Shown here piece after piece: positions 32,968-40,459 of a stretch of DNA of 47,223 bases. Origin of the DNA: Spirochaetaceae bacterium (GTDB lineage Bacteria > Spirochaetota > Spirochaetia > SZUA-6 > DRHE01). Below the pieces are notes generated by a model. The model worked only from the letters and a program-made list of their open reading frames with translations. It did no database searches and was not told where the DNA came from. The position numbers and the translations under genes were made by a program. The DNA is taken from the NCBI GenBank assembly GCA_020353535.1, contig CP070696.1, positions 3,279,356-3,326,578 on the forward strand, written 5' to 3'. The stretch's first letter is position 1. Each line of letters opens with the position of its first letter.

Positions 32968-34347
32968 ATGAGCAATCTACTCATCGTCGATACCGATTCC
33001 TATCTCTGCGCCGATGTGGGTAGCTTCTTTCACAGTATCGGTCATTCCGTGCATCAGGCCTCCGACTACGCCGGTGCCCTGGCGCAGATGGATAAGATCG
33101 ATTTTGACGTTGCCGTCATCCAGGTGAATATCCCGGGCGGCAGTGTGCACGATCTGCTGCAGCGGATTAAAAAGAAGAGCCCCCGAACAGCGGTGATCGT
33201 GGATGCGGAGCTGGAGTCGATTCAGGAGGGCGTGCAGGCGATCCAGGAAGGAGCCTTCAGCATTCTCCAGAAGCCTTTCAGCATCCCGGAGCTGAACTTC
33301 CAGATCAAGCGGGCTTTGGAACAGCAGGCGCCGCGAGGCGAACCGGGGTCACTGGAGGACCGCTACCGAAACGTCTACCAGCCATACAACTTCATCGGTG
33401 AAAGCGAGGAGATTAAAAAAGTATTCCGGATCGTGAACCGGGTGGCCGCCACCGACTCCAGCGTGATCATCCTGGGGGAGACCGGCACCGGCAAGGAGCT
33501 GGTGGCCGGAGCCATTCACTACAACAGTGCCCGTTCCCACGGTCCTTTCGTGCGGGTAAACTGCGCAGCCCTGCCGGAGCAGCTTCTGGAGAGCGAGTTG
33601 TTCGGCCACGAAAGAGGAGCCTTTACCGGAGCCGACCGACAACGCATCGGCCGTTTCGAGCATGCCAACGGCGGAACGATCTTTCTGGACGAAATTGCCG
33701 ACATGAGTCTGTACACCCAGGCGAAGGTGCTGCGGGTGATCCAGGAGAAGGAGTTTGAGCGCCTGGGCAGCAATGAGTCGGTGAAGACGGACGTGCGCAT
33801 AATCTCGGCAACGAACCGGGATCTGATGCAGCGGATGCAGCAGGGATTGTTTCGGGAGGATCTGTACTACCGCTTGAACGTGGTATCCATCCGCTTGCCT
33901 CCGCTGCGGGAACGAAACGGCGATATCGCCCTGCTCATTCAGTTCTTTCTCAAGAAATTTGCCGGAAACCTCAACAAGAGAATCCGCGGAATCGAGCCTG
34001 CGGCCATGAGGATGCTGACCCGCTATCACTGGCCGGGCAATATTCGGGAATTGGAGAATGCCATGGAGCGGGCAGTGCTCCTGAGCGAAGGGGAGATGAT
34101 CACCACGGACGATCTCAACCTCTTCTTTGCCCATGAATCCGGTATTGGGGATGAAAAAACGATCAAACTTCCCACAACCGGTATTCGTCTGGAGGATGCC
34201 GAGCGGGATCTGATTCTTCAGGCGCTGGAACGCTGCAGCTGGGTACAGAAAGAAGCCGCGGAGCTTTTGGGTGTATCGAGCCGGGCATTGAACTACAAGA
34301 TCAAGCATTTCGGGATCACCCACAACAGCTGGAAGCAGAATCGGTGA
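32968..34347 (+). CDS. NtrC-family sigma-54-dependent activator with atypical receiver
   Basis: A 459-residue regulator. The receiver (1-115) has the acidic pair Asp8/Asp10 and Lys102, but the phospho-acceptor position is Gln52 (VAVIQVNIPGG) and the Thr/Ser position is Asp79. It cannot be activated by normal aspartyl phosphorylation. The AAA+ domain (142-370) is intact: Walker A GETGTGKE at 170-177, GAFTGA at 217-222, Walker B TIFLDEIA, and the R-finger region DLYYRLNVV. A Fis-type helix-turn-helix ends the protein (WVQKEAAELLGVSSRALNYKI). The start is ATG 32968 (or ATG 32956). Its stop overlaps the larA start, so it is first in that operon. It may act on the sigma-54 promoter at 31289. Confidence 0.92.
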   Translation: MSNLLIVDTDSYLCADVGSFFHSIGHSVHQASDYAGALAQMDKIDFDVAVIQVNIPGGSVHDLLQRIKKKSPRTAVIVDAELESIQEGVQAIQEGAFSILQKPFSIPELNFQIKRALEQQAPRGEPGSLEDRYRNVYQPYNFIGESEEIKKVFRIVNRVAATDSSVIILGETGTGKELVAGAIHYNSARSHGPFVRVNCAALPEQLLESELFGHERGAFTGADRQRIGRFEHANGGTIFLDEIADMSLYTQAKVLRVIQEKEFERLGSNESVKTDVRIISATNRDLMQRMQQGLFREDLYYRLNVVSIRLPPLRERNGDIALLIQFFLKKFAGNLNKRIRGIEPAAMRMLTRYHWPGNIRELENAMERAVLLSEGEMITTDDLNLFFAHESGIGDEKTIKLPTTGIRLEDAERDLILQALERCSWVQKEAAELLGVSSRALNYKIKHFGITHNSWKQNR

Positions 34348-35678
34348 GGATGACCATACCCTTCGGAAAGGAGCTGCTGCCCATCTCGGTTCCTCACGTC
34401 GGGCAGATCCTCAGTCCGCCAACACTTACCCCAATAGAGGATGTGGGGGATCTGCTGAAAGCGGAGCTTGGCGGTGAGTACTGCGCATCCCTGCTGGAGA
34501 CGGTCGAGAAAAAAGTTCGAGGGGGAAACAATCCCACCGCGGCCATTGTGGTCAATGACTACACCCGCCCGACTCCGCTTCATGCGGTACTGCCAACCCT
34601 GCTCGATGTGCTGAATGCCTGCGGCGTGGAGGATTCTCTAATACGGATCGTGATTGCCCTGGGGACCCACCGACCCATGAGCGAGGAGGAGTTCCGCAGC
34701 CAGGCCGGTGAGCAGGTGCTGAATAGGGTGGGATTCGTCAATCCCGATATCGATGATCCGCACAGCTTGCTTTCCCTTGGAACCTCCCCCTCCGGTGTGG
34801 AGGTACTGGTAAACCGGGAGTATGCACAGGCGGATGTCAAGATCGCCGTCGGTACGATCCTGCCCCACGGAGCCGTAGGATTTTCCGGAGGCGCCAAACT
34901 GATCTACCCGGGGATCGCCGGACGAAAAACCGTGGAGAGCTTCCACGTGGCTGCCAATTCGGATCCGGGAAATCAAGCAGGCCGGCTCGATTCTCCGATC
35001 CGAGAAGAAATCGAGAAGCTGGTCGAGTTGGTGGGTTTGGATCTGATGATCAACCTGGTGGTCGATCCGGCAGGGGCGGTGTGCGGGCTAAGCGCAGGTC
35101 ATTATATCGATTCCCACCGGCGGGCCGTTCCCCTGGCCCAAAAGCTGTACGGCCTGCCGATTTCCCGCAAGAGCGCAGTTCTGGTGGTCGGTTCGACCCC
35201 CGCCGACCTTGATTTCTGGCAGGCGGCCAAGGCGATCTTCAACTGCCAGGCTGCGGTGGAGGATGGAGGCTGGCTGGTCCTGCTGGCCCCCTGTGCGGAG
35301 GGCATTCCGGCCGAGCACGCCTCCTTCGACCGCTGCATTGGGCTGCCCCCGGTGCGGATCGCTGCATTGCTCGCCCAAACCGCCGGGCAGGTGGAACCAG
35401 CAGCGCTAGCCGGGAGGGACGGGGCGGATCCCTCGATGGATCGGGTAACCCTGGCCCCGGCGCTGGCTCTGTCCCGATTCCGCCAGCGGATCCGCATCGC
35501 CGTGGTCTCTCCTGGTCTCAGCTCAGAGCAGGTCGAACGGATGGGATTCAGCTATTTTCGTTCCGTTGAGGCTGCGCTGGACAGTATCCTGAAAGATCTG
35601 CCGGCTGCGGAGCGACGGGTGGATGTGGTAACCCACGGCGGAGCCACCTATCCGTTTGTAGGGCCGGGAGCGTCGTAG
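34344..35678 (+). CDS. larA: Lactate racemase-like protein (LarA/DUF2088 family)
   Basis: A 444-residue LarA-family protein. Conserved blocks include IVVNDYTRPTPLH, VIALGTHRPMSEEEF, GTILPHGAVGFSGGAKLIYPGIAG (the Lys that carries the nickel-pincer cofactor and nearby His residues) and a C-terminal domain with VDVVTHGG. LarA racemases interconvert D/L 2-hydroxyacids using a nickel pincer nucleotide made by LarBCE; no larB, larC or larE is in the window, so activity depends on genes elsewhere. The substrate could be a hydroxyacid other than lactate. The GTG at 34344 overlaps the activator stop; ATG 34350 is an alternative. Symbol given for the family, not a proven substrate. Confidence 0.85.
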   Translation: MRMTIPFGKELLPISVPHVGQILSPPTLTPIEDVGDLLKAELGGEYCASLLETVEKKVRGGNNPTAAIVVNDYTRPTPLHAVLPTLLDVLNACGVEDSLIRIVIALGTHRPMSEEEFRSQAGEQVLNRVGFVNPDIDDPHSLLSLGTSPSGVEVLVNREYAQADVKIAVGTILPHGAVGFSGGAKLIYPGIAGRKTVESFHVAANSDPGNQAGRLDSPIREEIEKLVELVGLDLMINLVVDPAGAVCGLSAGHYIDSHRRAVPLAQKLYGLPISRKSAVLVVGSTPADLDFWQAAKAIFNCQAAVEDGGWLVLLAPCAEGIPAEHASFDRCIGLPPVRIAALLAQTAGQVEPAALAGRDGADPSMDRVTLAPALALSRFRQRIRIAVVSPGLSSEQVERMGFSYFRSVEAALDSILKDLPAAERRVDVVTHGGATYPFVGPGAS

Positions 35679-35710
35679 ACCGCAGGCTTTGGGGCGCATA
35701 GGAGCACTCG

Positions 35711-36730
35711 ATGAATCAGATTGGAATTGGAATTGTCGGAGCAGGCAAAGCTGGGAGTAATTTCACCCGGGCTCTACAGAGCCTGAGCGAGCAGGCCCGG
35801 GTGATCGGCTTTTGTACGGCTCACGGTGAAACAGCTCGCGAGGCGGCTCGACGCTTCGAGGTGGAGCTGGGCACGGACAATCTACCGGAGCTGCTCGGCA
35901 GTCCGGATGTCGATGCGGTGATCGTGGCCAGCCCGGACCGTTTTCACTGCCCGCAGGTGATCGCCGCTGCCGAGTCGGGAAAGCACGTTCTCTGCGAGAA
36001 GCCGATGGCCAGAAACGCGGAGGAGGCGGAGAGGATGATTGCCGCCTGCCGGGACAATGGCGTCATCCTGATGGTCGGTTTTACCGATCGCTTCAACCAG
36101 CCCTGTTTGGAGGCGAAGCGCAGGATCGAAGCCGGAGAGATCGGTTCGCCCCGCATGATCCTGGCTCGACGCTGCCATCCCCGCTCGGTGGTTCGTGGGC
36201 GAAAGTGGCTGAACGACCGCGAGACCGAAGGAGTTCTGAGCTACGCCGGGACTCACAACATCGACCTGATCTGCTGGTACATGGGCGGCACCCCAGAGCG
36301 GGTCCACGGGGAGATGGGGCAGCTGATTCTGACCGGCCAGGATTTCACAGACTGCGCGGTGATGACCTTCAAATTTCCCGACGGAGGGATCGCCGTACTC
36401 TACGAAACCTTTGCCTATCCGGACAACTACCCCCACGGCGTGGATCGCAGTCTGGAAATCCTGGGGGAGAGGGGGGTGATCAAGATCGATTTGATGTCCC
36501 AACCGCTGCACATCCATACGGCCGCTGGTTTTTCACTGGCGGACTCCCTGACCTGGCCGCAGGGCAGCCGCGGTCTGGAGGGAGCGCTGCGGGCCGAGGT
36601 CGAGCATTTCCTGGACTGCATCCGGCAGGGGAGCACGCCGATAACCGGGGGGGAGGAGGGCAGGCTCGCCATTCGCATCGCCGCCGCCGCCCGCCGGGCA
36701 AGTGAAAGCGGTCGAGCCGTACGTCTCTGA
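35711..36730 (+). CDS. Gfo/Idh/MocA family oxidoreductase
   Basis: A 339-residue NAD(P)-dependent sugar or cyclitol dehydrogenase-like protein. The Rossmann motif GIGIVGAGKAGSNF opens the protein; VDAVIVASPDRFHCPQVIAAAESGKHVLCEKPMARNAEEA is the family motif with the catalytic Lys of EKP. The C-terminal domain has SYAGTHNIDLICWYMGG with the conserved His-Asn-Asp. It lies 32 bp after larA and 2 bp before an M20 peptidase gene, in an operon. With a hydroxyacid racemase upstream, a sugar-acid or hydroxyacid degradation route is possible but unproven. Confidence 0.92.
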   Translation: MNQIGIGIVGAGKAGSNFTRALQSLSEQARVIGFCTAHGETAREAARRFEVELGTDNLPELLGSPDVDAVIVASPDRFHCPQVIAAAESGKHVLCEKPMARNAEEAERMIAACRDNGVILMVGFTDRFNQPCLEAKRRIEAGEIGSPRMILARRCHPRSVVRGRKWLNDRETEGVLSYAGTHNIDLICWYMGGTPERVHGEMGQLILTGQDFTDCAVMTFKFPDGGIAVLYETFAYPDNYPHGVDRSLEILGERGVIKIDLMSQPLHIHTAAGFSLADSLTWPQGSRGLEGALRAEVEHFLDCIRQGSTPITGGEEGRLAIRIAAAARRASESGRAVRL

Positions 36731-36732
36731 AA

Positions 36733-38466
36733 ATGCCTGATGATCTGCAGACCCTGCGCCAATGGCTGCGGGGGCGGGTGGCTGAGAAGGAGTTCCACGA
36801 GTTTCTAGCCGGATTTCTGCTGGAGCTGTGCCGCATCGATACGATTCCCACAGCAAACATTGCCGATACTGCGGGGCGGGAGGGGGAGCTCCTGGCCCTG
36901 ATCGAGCGTACGATTGTCCGCTACGGTCTTTCAGGACGGCTGGAACGCAAACCGATTGACGAGAGGATCGCCGCGCATCCCTTCTACACCTTTCCCCACT
37001 ACGCCGGCAGAGCCGATGTTTACACCGGGCGGAGTAATCTGGTGTATCTCAGGGACGCGCCGGCTTCGAGGGACGCCGGTCCGAGCGGGATCGGAGTGAA
37101 CGCCCATATCGACACTGTGGCACCCTACTTCACGTCCCAACGGGAGGGACAGCGGGTGCTTGGCAGAGGGGCCTGTGACGACAAGGGTAGCTGCGCGGTT
37201 ATGGTTGCTTCCCTGCGGCTTTTGGAGGAGCTCGAGCAGCGCTTCGGTGTAAGCCCGGCATCTGATCTGACCTTCATGTTCGTGATCGACGAGGAGATGG
37301 GGGGCAACGGTTCCCTGGCTCTTGCCATGGACGAGCAGCTCGGTGACCGCTACGGGACCATGGTTGTGTTGGAATGTTGTGACGGACAGGTCCACCCTGG
37401 CGGTAGGGGCGCTGTCTGGTATCGGGTGGAGATACCCACATTCCCCGACGGAGCAGAGGGGTACCTGCGGAGCTATAATCCCGTGCTGCTGGCCTTGGAG
37501 ATCATTCGCAGCATGGATCGGGAGGGCACCGCCATCCGGGCGGAGAGCGACCATCCCCTCTTTTCTCGAGCGGCGGTCCAGACCAGCCCCGGAATCCTCG
37601 GCTCCTTCGGCGAGCATCCGGCCCGGATCTGCGCATCTGTTCGTTTTATTCTTGCAGCGGATGGAGCCGAGGGGAAGGTGAAGCAGCTGGACGTCCTTCT
37701 GCAGAAAGGCCTGCAGGAGTACATCCGCCGATACGGGGATAAGACCGTGGTGTCTAACCGGTGCTCTGCAGGAGGTGCCACCGGAATCCCCGCCGGACTC
37801 GAGCGGCACTACGATCTGAAATCCACCTCCTCGGGGGAGATCGAGCTTCGTGTTTACGGTCTTTCCGGGCACATGGGTGCGTTGTTCGAAAACGACAACG
37901 CCCTGATCAAGGCCGCCTACCTGCTGGAACCGCTGTTCACCGTCAGGACAGGCGGTAGGGGATGGACGATCAGGTTTCCGGATGAATGGGGGCACTCGTC
38001 CCTGCTGCTGGAGGGCGGTCAGGGCTTTGTGCCGACCCACTCGATGGAGCAGATCAAATCTCGGCTGGGTGGGGCGGTGCAGCGGGCTTATCGGCGCTAC
38101 ACCCGCTCCACCTGGAGGCGGACGCCCTTTTTCCGGGATACGGCCCCTCGGGTGAGCTTTTCCAAGCTCCACAATGAGGCCTACCAGTGCGATCCCGACT
38201 CGCCGGCTGTGGCCGATGCTCAGCTGGCTGCCGAAGATGCGGGGATCGAGGTACGCCGTCCCGCTGTGGGTTGGGAGGTTTCCAGCGACGCCCGCATCTT
38301 CGCCCATCTGCGGCCTGAGCTCACCGTGTTCACCACCGGTCCGGGCTCACTCGCCCTGGCCCACTCCGACCAGGAGCAGATCACCATCGATGAGCTTTCC
38401 GCTAGCACCCTGATGCTAACCCTGTTCCTGCTGCATTACGGTGGGCTCTCAGTGTCGGTGCCGTAG
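36733..38466 (+). CDS. Large M20 family metallopeptidase
   Basis: A 577-residue zinc peptidase, about 150 residues longer than typical M20 enzymes. Active-site residues are complete: His-Asp in VNAHIDTVAPYF, Asp in LGRGACDDKGS, Glu-Glu in FVIDEEMGGNGS, a later ligand in LECCDGQVHPGG, and His in LALAHSDQEQI. The extra length lies in the middle domain (about residues 225-450). The role could be release of an amino acid from an acyl or dipeptide substrate. The ATG at 36733 is 2 nt after the previous stop and has no clear Shine-Dalgarno site, so translation is probably coupled. Its last 18 bp overlap the convergent hydrolase gene. Confidence 0.88.
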   Translation: MPDDLQTLRQWLRGRVAEKEFHEFLAGFLLELCRIDTIPTANIADTAGREGELLALIERTIVRYGLSGRLERKPIDERIAAHPFYTFPHYAGRADVYTGRSNLVYLRDAPASRDAGPSGIGVNAHIDTVAPYFTSQREGQRVLGRGACDDKGSCAVMVASLRLLEELEQRFGVSPASDLTFMFVIDEEMGGNGSLALAMDEQLGDRYGTMVVLECCDGQVHPGGRGAVWYRVEIPTFPDGAEGYLRSYNPVLLALEIIRSMDREGTAIRAESDHPLFSRAAVQTSPGILGSFGEHPARICASVRFILAADGAEGKVKQLDVLLQKGLQEYIRRYGDKTVVSNRCSAGGATGIPAGLERHYDLKSTSSGEIELRVYGLSGHMGALFENDNALIKAAYLLEPLFTVRTGGRGWTIRFPDEWGHSSLLLEGGQGFVPTHSMEQIKSRLGGAVQRAYRRYTRSTWRRTPFFRDTAPRVSFSKLHNEAYQCDPDSPAVADAQLAAEDAGIEVRRPAVGWEVSSDARIFAHLRPELTVFTTGPGSLALAHSDQEQITIDELSASTLMLTLFLLHYGGLSVSVP

Positions 38467-39201
38467 ATCCTGCCGCAGCAGCCACCTGTATAGTGATTTG
38501 TCGGTGTATGTTCGTTCCCAGCAGTCGTGATCAAGATTGGTATAGAGGGTGAACCGCACGTTTCCCTCACAGTCCCGCAGCGCTTCGACCATGGTCTTTG
38601 AGTCGCTGGCCGGTACATCGCTGTCTTTGGCGCCGTGGAATACCCAGACCGGTAGATCACTCAGCTCGCGCAGATCTATCATCACGTCAGCCGGTGCGGC
38701 GACCGGTACCAGGGCCGCAAAACGATCGGGGTAAGTATGCGCCGTGACCCAGGCAGCTCCGCCGCCGTAACACCAACCCGTTAGATAGATCCTGTTCCTG
38801 TCCACCCTGATCGTGCCACTGATGCGATCGATCAAATTTACGATCATATCCGGCCGATATTCCTGCAAACTGTTGCAGTGCGGTGCCAGCACCAGGAAAC
38901 TGAAATCTGTCTGTGTCTCAAGGATCTTCGGCAGTCCGGCGCTTAATAGCGCCTGTGGATCTGTGCCCTTTTGAAAATTGCCATGAAGGTACACGATCAG
39001 CGGCCACGCCGCCGCACTCTTCTCGTAGTAATCCTGCGGGAGGAACAGCATGTATTGGAAATACTCGAGGGGGCTGTCCCCTTCCGGTTCCGTGTGGTAA
39101 GAGATTCCAGTCGGTATTTGGGCGAAGCCTGATGAATCCGCTATAAACAGGAGTACTGTGCCCAGAATCAAAAAAAGCAACAGGCTTTGATTTCGATTCA
39201 T
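38449..39201 (-). CDS. Secreted alpha/beta hydrolase with Cys nucleophile
   Basis: A 250-residue predicted periplasmic enzyme: signal peptide at residues 1-28 (LLLFLILGTVLLFIADSSGFAQ), then a prolyl-oligopeptidase/dienelactone-hydrolase-like fold. The oxyanion strand is PLIVYLHGNFQKG. The nucleophile elbow reads TGWCYGGGAAW, so Cys144 takes the place of Ser, as in dienelactone hydrolases. Asp195 (HGAKDSDVPA) and His225 (NLDHDCW) complete the triad. Substrate unknown. The ATG at 39201 has AGGAGG 6 nt upstream; a GTG at 39219 lacks a site. A 22-bp hairpin abuts the ribosome site. It follows the outer-membrane gene by 63 bp. Confidence 0.88.
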   Translation of the reverse strand: MNRNQSLLLFLILGTVLLFIADSSGFAQIPTGISYHTEPEGDSPLEYFQYMLFLPQDYYEKSAAAWPLIVYLHGNFQKGTDPQALLSAGLPKILETQTDFSFLVLAPHCNSLQEYRPDMIVNLIDRISGTIRVDRNRIYLTGWCYGGGAAWVTAHTYPDRFAALVPVAAPADVMIDLRELSDLPVWVFHGAKDSDVPASDSKTMVEALRDCEGNVRFTLYTNLDHDCWERTYTDKSLYRWLLRQDLRHRH

Positions 39202-39213
39202 CCGGTTCCTCCT

Positions 39214-39235
39214 CTTCACCTAAGTATAGGTGAAG
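39214..39235. promoter_or_regulatory. 22-bp hairpin abutting the ribosome site of the hydrolase gene
   Basis: CTTCACCTA (39214-39222), loop AGTA, then TAGGTGAAG (39227-39235) form a perfect 9-bp stem. On the minus strand it ends right at the AGGAGG of the hydrolase gene and lies 30 nt after the outer-membrane gene stop. There is no U-tract, so an operator or translation-control element fits better than a terminator. Confidence 0.5.
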
Positions 39236-39264
39236 CCCGGAAGGGCTGCAAACTTCCTGATGGA

Positions 39265-40299
39265 TTACAGGATCAGAGAGTAGGAGAAGGCAATTCTGTA
39301 GAAATCCCAATAGGTGCCGGCGGCGCTGCGATTCTCGTAGTAGTTGGCGAAGATGCTCGGTTCATCGTACAGGCGCTCGCGACGCAGCTGAAACAGTACG
39401 ACCAGGTAGCTGGTTTCAGACAACATGAAGTTAAGCAGCGGGCTCAAGGTGATCTGCACGTAATCCGATCCCCACCCCGCCGAATCCATGGGAGAGAGAT
39501 CCTTCACGTAGCCCAAATTCTGCTCGGTCTCAATGAGCAGGCCTACGGTATCCAGTCTCAGCGGCATCTGATAGCCGAGGAAGTAGGTGCCCAGGAACAT
39601 GAAGCCGTTGAAGTTCTCTCCCTCGTCGGCTTCCCATAGCCAGGCTTCGCCTCTGTCGGCGCCGGAGAAAAAGGCGTACTGGAGCTCGGGTCGGACCAGG
39701 ACGACTACGTGGGTCCACTCACCCGGTACAACCTCTGCCAGATCGAACTGAAAGGTGCCGCCAATCCGGGACTTCGATACGAACCCCCAATCCGATTTAG
39801 GGATTCCTGAACCGTCTGCATTTAATGCCATACCGTGAAACAACCCGAAGAGGTCCCAACCGGTTCCAACCATGGTACCGGCAAAGACATTGACAAATGC
39901 GATGGGGGTGAGGGCTGCCAGAGCTTCAAAGCGAACGGAAACCGGAGTCAGGGCTCCGGTAAAGGAGAAAGCCAGGTTATTGTCGGAGGTCAAAGCTCCG
40001 GTGCCTTCCAGAAAGGGCAGGACAATTCTGTGGGTCAGCAGCGCCTGGATTTCAGCAGAGCCCCAGCCGGAGCCCAGATCCCTCCCGTTATCGGGCGGGG
40101 AGGAAAATACAGTATTCCCCTCCGGATCGTAGCTGATCGGAGCGAATCCGCCATCGCCGACTCCGTACCCCTTGTTGTCATCCAGGTAGTAAGCCCCCTC
40201 CACGCTGAAAGAGGTGGAATGCACCACGCCGTCAGCAACAGCCGCCGAGGGAATGATGAGCAGCAGGACAAGAATGAAATCCAGGATTCGAACCTTCAT
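39265..40299 (-). CDS. Predicted outer-membrane beta-barrel protein
   Basis: A 344-residue protein with signal peptide MKVRILDFILVLLLIIPSAAVA and many alternating amphipathic strands with aromatic girdles (for example LQYAFFSGADRGEAWLWEA and FLGTYFLGYQMPLRLDTVGLL). The chain ends in a strand (FYRIAFSYSLIL) but without the terminal aromatic residue preferred by the Bam machinery. I recognise no family. The ATG at 40299 has GGAGG 10 nt upstream. It is followed 63 bp later by the secreted hydrolase gene, so both may be envelope proteins on one transcript. Confidence 0.75.
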   Translation of the reverse strand: MKVRILDFILVLLLIIPSAAVADGVVHSTSFSVEGAYYLDDNKGYGVGDGGFAPISYDPEGNTVFSSPPDNGRDLGSGWGSAEIQALLTHRIVLPFLEGTGALTSDNNLAFSFTGALTPVSVRFEALAALTPIAFVNVFAGTMVGTGWDLFGLFHGMALNADGSGIPKSDWGFVSKSRIGGTFQFDLAEVVPGEWTHVVVLVRPELQYAFFSGADRGEAWLWEADEGENFNGFMFLGTYFLGYQMPLRLDTVGLLIETEQNLGYVKDLSPMDSAGWGSDYVQITLSPLLNFMLSETSYLVVLFQLRRERLYDEPSIFANYYENRSAAGTYWDFYRIAFSYSLIL

Positions 40300-40340
40300 C
40301 TACCGTTATCCTCCAGATATTACCGAATCCCTGTCAGAAT

Positions 40341-40391
40341 AATACCGCTGCGTCTTTAGTACAATCCCGGGTCGATTCCCCAAGCGGTATT
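40341..40391. promoter_or_regulatory. Split 9-bp inverted repeat in a divergent promoter region
   Basis: AATACCGCT (40341-40349) and AGCGGTATT (40383-40391) are perfect inverted copies 33 nt apart. They sit between the divergent outer-membrane gene and the hydrolase at 40460, which fits a paired operator or a looped hairpin. Confidence 0.35.
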
Positions 40392-40398
40392 CGCTAAA

Positions 40399-40427
40399 TT
40401 GCGGATTCCCTCGTGTCGGTTTATTCT
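40399..40427 (+). promoter_or_regulatory. Candidate promoter for the beta-lactamase-fold hydrolase gene
   Basis: TTGCGG (40399-40404), 17-bp spacer, TATTCT (40422-40427). Moderate match; the expected leader is about 26 nt. Confidence 0.35.
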
Positions 40428-40459
40428 ACAACTGCGTGGAGAGGAATTGGGGGAACACC

